A model generated the notes under the pieces. That model was not told the origin of the DNA, did no database searches, and saw only the letters and a program-made list of their open reading frames with translations. The position numbers were made by a program, and so were the translations under genes. From Tetracladium setigerum (lineage: Eukaryota > Ascomycota > Leotiomycetes > Helotiales), in the NCBI GenBank assembly GCA_031472005.1, contig PZJY01000001.1, forward strand, positions 2,294,001 through 2,358,000: DNA of 64,000 nt. Direction: 5' to 3'. Of this stretch, positions 24,106-35,636 are shown one piece after another (positions within the stretch are counted from its first letter, which is position 1; the number at the start of each line of letters is the position of its first letter).

Positions 24106-25616
24106 TTACTGACCCTCTTGTCGGGTTACCCCACGGCCCCTGTTTATCTGCAACATCTTATCCTCTCCCCCACTCACAATCCCAATGTTCCTGTCCCACT
24201 CGACCCCAAAGACTTTGATCCCCTCTCCGCCCACAGGCCTCTTACCACCCTTCGCACTTTCTCTCTCAACAACATAGACGGCCTCTCCAACCACACCACC
24301 ACCTTCTTCCGTGGTCCCTTGTCTTGAACTTCTTAGGTCCCATACTCTGCATGTTCCATCGTGACTTCCGCTTACTAGACCATAATTGCTCTCCGGATCA
24401 GGTGATAGGCTCACAATCTTGTTTGTATGCCCACGTAATGTCATTATTTGAGTTTTGGCTGAAGAGATCCTTGGGTCTAGGAGTGTGATATGTCTAGCAC
24501 TGGTTCCTGCTGCCAATAACTGAGTGCTGATCCCCGGTAGAGCCGTAATTGAGAGGAGTGGATGGGTGGTGGTTCTGGTGTCGACCAAATTGGAGGTCTC
24601 AAGATCAAAAGTACGAATTGTGTGATCTTGAGCGGCAGAGTACGCGACCGTCGAATCCAGAGGGTTAAAAATGACCTGACTTATTGCTGCAGTATGCGAA
24701 GAGATCATGGAGAGAGGACCACGTTGCGCTGTTGATGTTGATGTAGTCATCTTACGTCGTTTAGCGGTTGGTCCAGAGGAGACCAAAGAAGAGTCAACGG
24801 CCGGAGCGGAGGCCTTCAATGTCGTCCAGAGTCCAATGGTGCCATCACTCGACCCAGACAATACTCGATTCGAAGGGCCATGCACAGCAATGGAGTCGAC
24901 GCTTCCCTTATGCCCGTATAATTCCAATATTGGCTTGACCTCTGCTGTGAAATGATCTTGGGCTTCCGTGTATTTCCAAACCCTGATTGTGCGATCTAAC
25001 CCCGAGGATGCGATCTGTGAGGGAGAAATAAACTTCACAGATTTGACACTAGATGAATGTCCTCCAGCGCTGTACGGCGCCGATGTGGCAATGGCATGGC
25101 CTGATTTATCCCAAACTCGAAGAAATCCGTCGTAAGATCCAGAAACAATTCTTTCCTGTCCAGAAACCACATTCCCACCCCAAATCCCAGATGCCGAGCT
25201 TTCAGATAGAATATCCAGACTGCTAACCCAATCGTCGTGCTCAAAGCTTGCCTCGTACAAGGGCGGTATCAAACTCCGCACATATTGTAGATTCAGAGTC
25301 GTTTCCGATGAGAGACCGTTGGCGGTTAGGTATTCTTCAAGAGTTGTGCGCAGGAATGTGCCGTTTATGAGGAAATCAAAGGGGATTGTTGATGAAGTAT
25401 CGAGCATAGATTCCGAATTGAGGATTTGAGACAAGGCATATCTTCGTACATCTGATGGCTGTTAGCAATCTGCGCGGGTTCTGCAATTGGGGCGTCCTCA
25501 CTGGTTGGAACGAGAAGCTGTCGTTTCTCTTCTGGGAGCTCTATATCCGGGGAGTTTGTGGAGAAGTGGACTTGGACTTGGCCTCTAGGACTGCTCTGCT
25601 CATCCGGGTCAGCCAT
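24106..25616 (-). CDS. YTM1: YTM1, WD40 ribosome biogenesis factor
   Basis: A component of the Ytm1-Erb1-Nop7 (PeBoW) complex needed for 60S subunit maturation in the nucleolus. Exons 25502-25616 and 24106-25451 with a 50-nt intron give 486 aa. The N-terminal ubiquitin-like region reads QVQVHFSTNSPDIELPEE and continues across the splice as LVPTNVRRYALSQILN, then PFDFLINGTFLRTTLEEYL, all family signatures. At least seven WD units follow (IVSGSYDGFLRVWD, ASSGLDRTIRVWKY, VLSGSSDGTIGLW, VSGSHDGTCRVWDL). A basic patch (KRRKM) lies between blades. The upstream ATG at 25616 matches the family start. Confidence 0.93.
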
Positions 25617-26275
25617 GGTGAGAATTGGCGGTTCGAATCTCCGGTCTTGAGAAATATATATTTTGGTTGCTGCTGCTGTCAGAGTGAGTGAGGGGAGCAG
25701 AAACGAGAACATCGAGATTTTTGGAAAAGTTTCCGGTCGCGCATAGGAGCATGAGGTGCAATCCAGCGCCTTGGCACGTTCGTCTAAAAGTCTCGCTTCG
25801 CAACTCCAGTACAGGGAGATGGAGGGACTTACACCATCACTCAACTCCACATGCCTCGTCGACATGGAGGGTAAATATAGTCTGTCAGTCGATCAATCAA
25901 GGAGGTAAGGTAGGTAGGTATCTACGTAGGTAGTTACCTATCTAAGGACTTTAGGCTAGGGCTGGTTGGTGGTGGTGAATAGGTGAATCCTACGAGAGAA
26001 AGAGTCATGTTCTTCGTCTCCAACATGGACAGTAGAAAGACTTCCCACCTCTCTAGACACTCACACCACGCACCTCCAGTACCATGTTGGTTTGTCGGCT
26101 GTACAACACATGCAGAGACGAGACACAACTGCTTTGAGATAAGTACTTGCTCACTTGATGGGTTTGAGAATGGTCGGCAAGGCGAGCTGGCTTCAAGTAG
26201 CGCCTGACAAGGAAATGTGATACCAGAGATTGGGGGAAGCCAGGGATCAAAAGATCCTCGCATAAATCTATTTAA
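25617..26275. promoter_or_regulatory. Spacer between YTM1 start and cyclophilin 3' end
   Basis: Contains the YTM1 promoter and a run of GGTA/TACC units at 25901-25945. No gene was recognised. Confidence 0.5.
25901..25945. repeat. GGTA/TACC tetranucleotide tract
   Basis: Several GGTA units followed by an inverted TACC stretch. It is one of a set of similar intergenic tracts in this window. Confidence 0.75.
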
Positions 26276-27355
26276 TCAAGCCATGCTTTTCTCCGTGTAT
26301 CGTTTACTTTTCTGCCTATTCATTCTCAGATATGCCACGACAACGCCCACAATAACGGCAAAGAACAATCCCTTTTGCACCCAACTGTAACCGTCGACCT
26401 CGCTTTCATGGCTGACAGATTGAGACTTGATATGTGCAGGGGCGCTGTGAAGAGAAGCAGGTTCTGTCGTGGCAGACGCAACCCCACCAGTTTTAACAGA
26501 TGGTTGCTCCTCCATGCCTGGTGCAAATTCGGCTTCTCCGTACTCTTATTAGGGAAAGAAGAATCAGCAAGTCCATAAGATATGAAAAGCGCAAGAGACG
26601 GGCGTCAGGATGGGATGTTTATAGGTCCACGTGGATACCTTCTTCTGGTACTGGAAGCTCTCCGCTCTTTGTAATCTTAACTGCGGCCTTTGGCTTGTCA
26701 CCTGGGTTCTTTGGGACGTCCTCAATCTTCTGGACAATCTCGTAACCTTCGAGGACCTCTCCGAAGACGACGTGCTTTCCATCGAGATGGCTGTGGGGAG
26801 TTAGCGAGAACCACCGGTTTAAAATTTTGCGATTCAACTTACCCTGGAGTGGAGGTGGTGATGAAAAACTGGGAGCCATTGGTGTCCTTTCCTGCGTTGG
26901 CCATAGAGAGGAGACCGGTCTTGGAGTGCTTCAACTTGAAGTTCTCATCGGCGAACTTGTTGCCATAGACTAGACACAGCACATCAGCATTGCGTATGAT
27001 TGATTGGGTGCGTGACAGTTGACATACTGGACTTTCCTCCGGTACCGTCACCCTTGGTGAAGTCACCACCCTGGATCATGAAGTTTTTGATGACACGGTG
27101 GAAGCTGGACCCCTCATAACCGAAACCCTTCTCGCCAGTGGCCAATGCTCGGAAATTCTCAGCTGTCAGAGGTGTGGTCTTGCCATAGAGACCCATGACA
27201 ATGCGTCCCAATGGTTCATCGCCGTGGCTTACATCGAAGTAGACCTTGTGTGTAATCTTGGGGCCCTTGACGGCCTCGGCCGTTTGTGCGAGGTAGACAA
27301 AGACGACGGTGAGGATGAGTAGTGCAGAGACTACGAGTCGATGCATGCTGGACAT
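26276..27355 (-). CDS. ER peptidyl-prolyl isomerase B (cyclophilin), two possible C-termini
   Basis: A cyclophilin that isomerises Xaa-Pro bonds in the secretory pathway. A signal peptide (LVVSALLILTVVFVYLAQTAEA) precedes the domain. Core motifs are FHRVIKNFMIQGGDFTKGDG, ANAGKDTNGSQFFIT and LDGKHVVFGEV. Exons 27028-27355 and 26843-26969 are fixed. The third exon then has two options. Read through from 26790 to 26619, it ends in EEGIHVDL (208 aa), the usual soluble ER form. Spliced at 26639 to 26544 (94-nt intron), it adds EYGEAEFAPGMEEQ and a linker, then one membrane helix (LFFAVIVGVVVAYL) and a basic cytosolic end, giving 291 aa. Both options are in frame. SWS2 lies divergently upstream. 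Confidence 0.88.
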
Positions 27356-27819
27356 GATTATTTGCCGCTTGTGGTGGTGCAGCTGTGGAAGGGAAGTTGT
27401 GTGATAGATGTGAGGATGGAGATTGATGGAGAGAGGGGAGGGGAAGGGTTGTTGATGTTGGGTTATGTTTGGCGGGCTCGGACCCTTGGGAGCTATTGTC
27501 CAGGAGAGAACTGAGTGGGTGGGGGAAGCTTCAGTTTTGTTTCAGGAAGGAGGAAGGGGAAAGGCAAGGTGTCCCGAAAGGAGAGGAGAGGAGAGAGGTC
27601 CTTTTCCGCTCTTTTGCCCGCCCCGCCCCGCCCAGGAGCTTGAAATGCCAAGCGGGGCAGAGGCACATCTGCTCCGTTCCGCTCCGCTGCAACGACAGAT
27701 ATCTGGGCGTGAATTTGCTCGTCGCGGTCCTTTCCCATTATTCTAGAGGTAGAGGTAGTCGTCCCAGAAAAAGCAGACCAAAGCATCAATTACCTTAACA
27801 GCTAAGCAGGATCACGAAG
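27356..27819. promoter_or_regulatory. Divergent promoter, cyclophilin B / mitochondrial uS13m
   Basis: A 464-bp spacer. It holds a GC-box-like run (CCCGCCCCGCCCCGCCC, about 27617-27633) and a GAGAGGAGAGGAGAG purine tract beside it. Confidence 0.5.
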
Positions 27820-28340
27820 ATGGTACCCTTTCCTCTCCCATGAATTCACACTACCAATTACTCCGACTGACTTCTTCCAGGTTTTCTTACTGGGAAACAA
27901 CTACGTTGAGAGCACGCTCATCAAGGTTCAGCACCTTCCATTGCTTCAAATCCTTGCCTTTACTGACCCTCTTCGCAGAAAGCACTGGAGTCCTTCTGTG
28001 GCATTGGCGTCCAGCATTCGACACGTATCCTCGCGAAGCATCACATCTTTCCCCGTGCGCGCATAGGCGATTTGCCCAACAAGACTATTGCAGCTATTAC
28101 CGCAGACCTTTCCAATATGACCATCGAGACGGATCTCAAGAAGGAGGTGAGGGACAATATTGCACGGCTGAGGGATATGGGGACATATCGTGGCAGAAGG
28201 CATGCTATGCATCTGCCAGTGAGGGGACAAAGAACTCGGAGCCAGGTAGGCCAACTGTTTGAAGTGGGACAAGAGGCTGTGCTAATGCTGGATAGATTTC
28301 GACGGCGAGAAAGCTGAATCGTATTGACCGAATGAGCTAA
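27820..28340 (+). CDS. SWS2: Mitochondrial small-subunit ribosomal protein uS13m
   Basis: The S13 homologue of the mitochondrial ribosome, contacting the subunit bridge and P-site tRNA. Four coding exons (27820-27822, 27881-27925, 27979-28245, 28296-28340) give 119 aa. The first coding exon is the ATG alone, followed directly by a GTACCC donor. Residues read MVFLLGNNYVESTLIKKAL, then the helix-hairpin motif GIGVQHSTRILAK. The C-terminal RNA-binding signature follows: GTYRGRRHAMHLPVRGQRTR and ISTARKLNRIDRMS. No cleavable targeting peptide is obvious, as in other fungal homologues of this length. Confidence 0.9.
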
Positions 28341-29962
28341 TTAATTGAGGCATTGTATGAATAAATCGAACGTTTGGGCGTCTGCGGAACAGGAGTGGTT
28401 TATACATGTATAATTCATCTATAGGCGGAGTATAACACTAGCTTCTCCACTGACTTGGTCAGGAAGTATTGGTCTCGTGAACATGATTTTGCTTCCCTTC
28501 ACGACAGTCTTTGATTTACTAGTTCTGTTGGAATGCGTCTTGGTATTTTTATTGTTCTTGCCTATTTTGGGGGAGGGTGCTCAACTTTTTCAGCTTGATT
28601 GTTGCATCCACATTAGCAGAATCAGAATAAGCTAGAGGGTGACAAGCTCAATGGAACTCAGGCAATCATTCTTTTATTACCATGTTTTATCCCCCTTTGG
28701 ACTCTTTGAACCAGCTGTTTTTGTGCTGTCTTTCCCTCGTTAGGTTTGCAAGAGCTAAGACCAACTGATGAGCAGGCATCTCCATGGCACTGTCGCCTGC
28801 AGATATAGCGTCACATTCAATACTATCACCCGGCTTCAAATGATCGGAGATGTACGTTACACGAAATGTGTTGCTGTACTCTTACTGTACCTTTTCCGTG
28901 GCATATTGTTGGGTTTTTGGATCTTGCTGGCCAAGATAAGATTGCTTCTGGAGATCTTGCTCGTAAGCTCGCTCGCATTGCGAGGATATTTTATCTCTTG
29001 TGGTTATAGTAAGATTGAGCTACTTTGGTTGGTTGGACATGGAGCTTTCAAAAACTGTTGCGTGAGAGCTTGGGAGAAGTTGATGCATTATGCCCAGAGG
29101 TAAGAGGCTGACCTGGCGAAGCGAATTGACCGAGGACCAGCAAACGTATTATTAAGCAAAGACCACCTTAGCTTAGAAGGGTATATGTGACTGAAGTGTG
29201 AGAGGATCAAAAACATACTTTGGAAGGGAAGCTGGACCGTATTCAAAACAGTGGGTGATAAGGCAAGCACATGGAACGTAAACAAAAAGGAATCTTATGG
29301 CTTGTGGTAGCGTCGTCATCTCCTAGACAAGGGGGACTTTGGTAGCTAAAGTAAGGTAGCTAAAGTATATAAAGTACCTAAGGTAAGTAAGGTAGGTAGC
29401 TGTTGGCGGAACACCGCCATGCACGCAGCAGGAGGAAAGGTCGTTGTTGTGCTGTTGTTGAGAAGTAATCTTACCTACCTAGACAGGGGATGGATGGATA
29501 TCTGGAGAATGCCTCGGGCATACTTACAGATATTAACAGTGTTTTATGCATCCAAGCTTTTTTTTTCCTATCGTTAGGTACCTGGTATAATAGTATTGTG
29601 TATAGCTATGATTGATTGATTTGATTGTCTTCAGGGCACCTGGCAAGCTGAGCTACCTACAGTAGTAGCACAGTAGCAATCTTACAGCTACGGCCGCCCC
29701 TGTTAGACATTTACGGTCATCCCGACCAGCCAAGCGCAATCCTCGCAAATCTGTCACATGAAAAAACCTTGTTGACAGCAGCATAAAAGCCCATCAATAT
29801 TCACTTTTCAGCTGCTCAGCTGCTTCTTGTGTCCCCTCTCGCCCGATTCTTTGTTCTTGGATTCGATTGTTATATTCAATCTTCAATCCAATTGCTTGCT
29901 TCACTCCTCCTCGTCCATAATCCAGTTCCAACACAGCAAAAGCAGTTGTAACAAGTGCCAAG
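28341..29962. other. 1.6-kb gene-free stretch before epoxide hydrolase
   Basis: The 111-codon plus-strand frame at 28768-29103 is hydrophobic but has no family resemblance. GGTA/TACC tracts sit at 29341-29400 and 29471-29482. The last 150 bp are the epoxide hydrolase promoter and leader. Confidence 0.45.
29341..29400. repeat. Degenerate GGTA/GTAA tract
   Basis: Repeated GGTAGCTAAAGT and GGTAAGTAAGGTAGGT units. Same sequence type as the tracts at 25901, 40649 and 48634. Confidence 0.7.
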
Positions 29963-31496
29963 ATGGCTCCCGTCCGCCCCTTCAAGATCGAGATCCCGGA
30001 TGCATCTCTTGAACGCCTTCACCAAAAGCTTGAACTCGCCAACTTCCCTGATGAGCCTGAAGCTGGCTCAGATTATGGCGCTAATGTGTCAGTGAGCCCC
30101 CATGAAAACAGACAACTTCACAATTTCAATTGCCTACGTAACATGGCTAATTCCTTCACAGACCAGAGGTTAAGAGGCTCGCAGCCTACTGGAAAGATGG
30201 CTACGACTGGAAGAAACAGGAGGCAAAGCTAAACGAGCTTCCTCACTTTAAGACCGTCGTCGAGATTGATGGCTTTGGGGAGCTGGATATGCATTTCCTT
30301 CATCAGAAGAGTGCTGTTCCTGGTGCTATTCCCTTGTTGTTCGTCCATGGTTGTGAGTTTAGGAATCTTTGCTTGGACAGGACCCCGACGACTGATCTTG
30401 AATCTTGAACCCAGGGCCCGGAAACTTCTTAGAGGTGACGAAACTGCTTCCTCTTCTGAAAGATGGCAACGATGGACCGGCTTTCCGTAAGTCGCAATTT
30501 GCCCCAATTCTTGCTGAATGAAGCCTTGTTGAATGACTGTTTATAGATATCGTTGCGCCTTCGCTTCCAAACTATGGCTTCAGTGGAGCGATGTCCAAGG
30601 TATCTTATGAATCGCCCTTCCCTTCCTCAAAGACCCAACTGAACTCTCCTAGAAAGGCTTCGCCATACCTCAATACGCTGCCGCCCTTCACCAGATCATG
30701 ATTACGCTTGGCTACAATGAATACGTAACCCAAGGAGGAGACTGGGGCTTCATACTAACCCGGGCCCTCGCACACCTTTACCCTACTCATGTGAAAGCCC
30801 TGCACACCAACTGGCCCTACGCACCCTTTCCCTCCTTTACATCATCTCCCATCTTAGCAGCAATGTCCCTTGTCAGACACGCTCTAGGCTCCTACACTCC
30901 CGTGAAGCCACCGACCTAGCCCATGCCAAACAGACCGCCAAAGGAGGCGAAACCGGCTATCTTCCCTTGATGGGTACAAAACCACTTACCCTTGCTTACT
31001 CATTGAACGATTCACCCACCGGTCTTCTAGCCTTTATATATGAGAAGTTGGATTGTTGGACCGATCGATATGAGTGGAGTGACGATGACATCTTGACTTG
31101 GATCTCCGTGTACTGGTTCAGTACTGCTGGACCGGGTGCTAGTGGTTACATCTACAAGGAGAGTAGGGATGACAAGGTGTGGACACTTCGACGATTCCAA
31201 AACTGGGTTCCACAGCCACTTGGATTTAGGTATTTCCCACAAGAACTGGCTAGCTTACCGAAGAGATGGCTGGCAGGGATGGGGAAGGTGGTGTTGGTGG
31301 GGGAGAGTGACAAAGGAGGTCATTTTGGTGCTTGGGTAAGCCAGATTTTCCTCCCAAATTTTGAGTGCAACGGGAATTTTGGACTGATAATAAGTGACAA
31401 TAGGAATGCCCAGAGGATATTGTTGAGGATTTGAAGGCAATGTTTGGGAAAGGCGGTGGGGCGTATGGTGTAGTAACAGGCAAAACTGGTTATTAG
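29963..31496 (+). CDS. Epoxide hydrolase, alpha/beta-hydrolase fold (one-base break)
   Basis: Hydrolyses epoxides to diols. It has the N-terminal EHN segment (FKIEIPDASLERLHQKLEL) and an HGWPGNF oxyanion motif assembled across intron 2. The nucleophile elbow is GGDWG and the catalytic His lies in SDKGGHFGAW, joined to ECPEDIVEDL by the last intron. Exons: 29963-30087, 30162-30352, 30415-30486, 30547-30599, 30653-31335, 31404-31496. The frame breaks near 30899-30901. One extra base in this CCC run joins HALGSYTP to REATDLAHAKQT and makes the total 405 codons with every exon phase consistent. It is probably an intact gene with a sequencing indel. No signal peptide is visible. Confidence 0.85.
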
Positions 31497-32093
31497 ACAA
31501 CGTCCATATGCCTTGCATGAGCAGGAACAAAATAGGAGCTAGGGAAAAAATGGTATCACTAAAACAATTTCAAACCACCCTGTTTCGCCGGCCATTGCAC
31601 ATAGGGTAGACAAGAGGTGCTCCTTGTAGAAGCAACGCATGCCGATGTGAAGAAAAGTTGCAAGGTCTAAAATGAACAGACCGAGAGTAGCGATAGCACG
31701 CACAAGTTCAGGATTTTAAAACCTGATAAGATCTGTTTTAATCTTGAATTCGCAACAAGACCTCATTTTAGGAAAAAGAACTCCTATTTTCTACAGTCTC
31801 AACCCCAAGTTTGATACCTGCGCCATACATACATGCGCATGCAAGCAATGGTACACGACCATGTACAGTATCTATTTACCCCAGCTCAACTATGCAAAGG
31901 CAGAAAATTATGATATTAACCCGGTCTGACCCCATCTGAAACGACGTATGCAAGAAATCGCCCAATCGCCCAGCCTCAAATCAAAAACGCCTGTCGTCGT
32001 TTAAAAAAACCCGTTCTTACAGAAACGTCCAAAACAGTAAAGGCTATACTCCCCATCCGCAAATGCAACAGCAAAGAAACCAAACCAAAGATT
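31497..32093. other. Spacer between convergent genes
   Basis: 3' flanks of the epoxide hydrolase and CSI2-like genes. Nothing else seen. Confidence 0.5.
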
Positions 32094-33178
32094 TTAAAAT
32101 CTCCCATGGTGACTAGAACGATGTGCAGGATACTGTTGGGGCGCATGCGAAGGTGCTCCATCGGTCGATTCAAACATATCGTCCAGATACGCGGATGGTG
32201 CTCGCTCTTCCCCACCATAACCTCTATTCAAATTTAGAGTACTTGAACTCTGCGTTCCGTAACCAGGCTCGCCAGATACAACTGGACTTTCGGGAGGACT
32301 AGGTGCGATGCTTCTTGCCCGGCTATATCCCTGCGATTGATGGGCTAGATTCGAAAGAGAGATAGATGGACCTTGGCCCCCGACTGTGACATGAGATTGA
32401 TTGTTTCCAGGTGCTGACGCACCTGCTGCATAGTAACCCGCTGGAAGGTAATTTGATCCTCGGTTTCCGGCGCTGTGAACTGCTCCAGCAGTTGGCGAGA
32501 AAAAGAGAGAAGCAGCAGCCGCGGCACCCGGAGCAGTACCTGGTCGATTGGTCTTCTTTCCTCCCTTTCCGGCGGCTACTGACAGATCAATGGTCGAATC
32601 TCTATCCTTGTAGTTGTTATATACTGGTGCATTCTTTTGACCAAACATAACCTTGGTATCAGACATGTTTTGGTGTTGAGAAGCACGCTTGACGGATCGA
32701 TGAAGTGACCAAGCAACAAGTCCTCGCCATAACACAACGCTCATGGCGAAGAATCCAAGGATGGCGCCCACAGCAATGAAAACAGTACCTTCGGGAAGTG
32801 AGCTTTGTTGCATGTATGGCGCACCAGCAATCGGGGAACAGAGGCAGGGACAATTTTGAATGCTCCAGATAGCGTTGGCAATCCAGAGGGCAATTCTCCT
32901 CCATCTGTCGCATCGGCGCCACCTGTGATCGTAGGAACTGCTCCGGTCGCAGTATCAGATTCCCCAGCACCCGTAATTGCAACAGTTGGTGCTGGCCGGC
33001 GTGTGGTCTCATCTGTAGCGCTGGCTGTGTTTGATCTTGTAATTCCTCCTGCCGTCCTGGATGCAGAGTTGGAGGGAGTTGCCGAGGAAAGTTTGGGCAA
33101 ATCGGCGGTGCCTTGAGCATAAGTCGAGGCTGCGAATGAAAGGACTGCGAGAGCGGAGGACAGCAGTGATAGCTTCAT
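32094..33178 (-). CDS. CSI2: CSI2-like single-pass membrane protein (one-base break)
   Basis: Resembles yeast Csi2, linked to chitin synthase III and the cell wall. It has a signal peptide (MKLSLLSSALAVLSFAASTYAQ) and a Ser/Thr/Ala-rich extracellular part. The conserved juxtamembrane block APYMQQSSLPEGTVFIAVG leads into one membrane helix and then WRGLVAWSLHRSVKRAS. A long disordered cytosolic tail ends in SSHHGRF. No intron. The frame shifts at the GGGG run at 32833-32836. One extra base restores SVPPIAGAPYMQ and a 361-codon protein. The break is probably an assembly indel, because both halves are fully conserved. FCF1 lies divergently. Confidence 0.78.
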
Positions 33179-34242
33179 GGTGCCTTGTAGCTAATACCAG
33201 CGCGGTTGAGGATTCGGAAGAAATGGGATGTAGAGTAGAGATTGGTGGTTCGCGAGGGTTGGAGAAGGAATCGCGGGTTGGAGATCAAGCCTAGTTTGTT
33301 GGCTGAGCCTCTCTAGATACTAGGTCTCTCGTAGTGGCAATTGAATGCTTCCTCCTTTTTCCTACCCCCAAGGCCAGGTCGAGCAAGATGCGAGTGACGA
33401 AGGAAAGATGTAGCGAAGCAGGGATCTGAAGACGATTGTGCTCGTCAGCACAGCACACGAGGCCCCAAAAGTTACACTCTGTTGGCGACAAGGAGGACGG
33501 CGACGACGGTCAAGCAAGACGGCGATACGATGCGACGGGATGGGATGGGAATCGATGGGATGCTGTGTTTCTGTTTCCTCGTATTCCAACAGACAAGAAA
33601 CAGCAACGAAGCCAACCGAAAGGGGTGGTCTCTGCTAGGGCGCGGGGGAGGAAGGTAAACGAGTGGAAGAATAGGAATGAACGCAAGTAGTTCAGTACTG
33701 GGTGCGGTTTAAATTGAAAAATTCGGGACAATTAAAGGAGAAGAAGTTCAGATGGATAGGAATGGATCCAAGTTAGGTTGTTGTATGAATAGGAGCTCAC
33801 AGTTGATTTGATTTTGCGATGGGATGGGGATGGCGATGGCGACCCCAACTCCCAAGCAAGGGCAAGAAAGGAATGAATGATGATCAGCCGCTTCCGAGAC
33901 CCTCGTTTCTTCGAGACTTCGTGTTCCTCTTTTGCCTCTTTCATGATACCCGAAACAGACTAGCGGACTTCTATTATTATTCCTGTATGATTATGATTAC
34001 ACCGCCTTCAGCAACTGACCCACCTTGGCAGAAAAAGACGAAGCCGGTCCTTCACCTCCAGAAATTTATGCTTGCACAGCTCTGGCCCCGCGGAGCCTCA
34101 CTATCAAATCCATCCATTTGCACGCCACCAACGACGAGAAGAAAGGTACGGAAACCTTGATACTGTGGCATAAGGATCGAGCAGGTCGAACGACATCAAG
34201 CCCCATACTTCTCCCAACAACTGCTCGACGCATATCGCCAGC
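33179..34242. promoter_or_regulatory. Divergent spacer CSI2 / FCF1
   Basis: 1.06 kb with only unsupported frames on both strands. Holds both promoters. ATG-containing short frames (for example 33819-34160) precede the FCF1 start, so its leader may be spliced or the start context may matter. Confidence 0.45.
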
Positions 34243-34955
34243 ATGGGTCAGGCGAAGAGAGTTCGCAAGTTTGGTGCCGTCAGTATAATCGAAATCAATG
34301 CTGCCTGTGCAACCCAACGGCTAACACCTCTCTAGGTTAAGCGAATGATTGGGCAGAATGATGCACGCCTAAAGAAGAACCAGAGCAAGGGAGAGGAAGA
34401 GGGCAAGAAGAAGGAAAAGGGCGACGATATCGTGCGAGAAGTGTAAGCTGCCGTCCCTTCTTCCTCTGAACTTGCTATCCGCCTACTGACTGCGCACGTC
34501 TACGCAGCCCCCAAGTCTCCTCGGCCCTCTTCTTCCAATACAACACCGCGCTCGTTCCGCCCTACTCCGTCCTGGTAGACACCAATTTCCTCTCCCATAC
34601 CGTCCAGCGCAAACTCCCCCTCCTTGAAACCATGATGGACACCCTCTACGCCAAATGCTTCCCCATAATCACCAGCTGCGTGATGGCCGAACTCGAGAAA
34701 CTAGGCCCCAAATATAGGATTGCCCTACGTATCGCAAGAGACGAGCGATGGACCAGGTTGCAGTGCGATCACAAGGGGATCTATGCCGACGATTGTATCG
34801 TAGACAGAGTTCAGAAGAGCAAGATATATCTTGTTGCTACGAACGACAGAGATTTGAAGCGCCGGATACGAAAGGTTCCTGGTGTCCCAATTATCAGCGT
34901 GGCGAGAGGAAAATATGTGGTGGAGAGATTGCCGGATGCACCCGAGAAGTACTAG
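34243..34955 (+). CDS. FCF1: FCF1/UTP24, PIN-domain rRNA processing nuclease
   Basis: A small-subunit processome endonuclease acting in early pre-18S rRNA cleavage. Exons 34243-34278, 34336-34442 and 34508-34955 give 196 aa. The N-terminus is MGQAKRVRKFGAVKRMI, the family start. A Lys/Glu-rich stretch follows, then the PIN domain: VLVDTNFLSH (catalytic Asp), CVMAELEKLG, ADDCIVDRV and LVATNDRDLKRRIRK (acidic active-site residues). It ends PGVPIISVARGKYVVERL. Intron 1 uses a GTCAGT donor. Confidence 0.94.
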
Positions 34956-35636
34956 ACGGGAAAGAATAATGTTGGGCCATTCGAGATATCAAAACCAGGA
35001 ATTCGGCGTTTGTCATGGACAATCATGGAGTGGAGTTATAGGATGCTACTTGCACAACCTTAGTTGTTTTCGCCGTGGCAGGTTCCGAAAGAAATACAAA
35101 ACCAAAGTTGGCTATGAGAGCTGGGAAGTGCAAAGAGATATTTAGATGATCACGTATTGACAGAAAGCTGGTGAGCAGGAAGTGCTATGTCAAGGCAGCC
35201 ATGGGTATATTGGGACTTGAAGGGGGGGCGCGGGGTGTAAGTCTTCGTCATGACAAGGACAACCAAGTTAAAGCAGGCAGGTCAATTAGTCACTAAGGTT
35301 GCCTTGTGTAAAGCGAGCCATCTTGAAATACGGTGTGGGCGATAAAGCCTAATTAAATCTTTATACGAACGCAATTTTTCCCGCTAGGTAGTCGATATAA
35401 TACTGAGAATTCTTGCGCTTTCACCCGAATATTTTGATCTTACTTGTTTATGCAGTGAGAACCGAACCGAGAAAGAACCGGAAGACAAGTTCGCTTTGAA
35501 AGTCGTAATTCCCTGTAATGTCCTGCTATCCGATGATAGCCCGCTAGTACTTGATACATCAATCACACAATCTTACAGTTAAGTTAATAACTCCATGCTC
35601 ATCGCCCTGCATACCCCGCACATTCTTCATCAATCT
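34956..35636. other. Spacer between FCF1 and BIG1 3' ends
   Basis: No supported frame. Contains a short G run (35222-35230) within unremarkable sequence. Confidence 0.5.

Noticed and set aside
25629..25640. GGTTCGAATCT, a tRNA B-box-like string (similar ones at ~6363 and ~63470)
   Set aside because: No A box at proper spacing and no cloverleaf. They lie in the YTM1 5' region and inside the SDD3-type and esterase coding sequences.
28768..29103. Hydrophobic 111-codon plus-strand frame
   Set aside because: No family resemblance, poor start context, and AT-rich sequence easily gives such frames.
30902..30933. A 32-nt GT-AG intron to explain the epoxide hydrolase break
   Set aside because: Shorter than any other intron in the window (45 nt or more), and it would remove well-formed coding sequence. 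A one-base indel explains it better.
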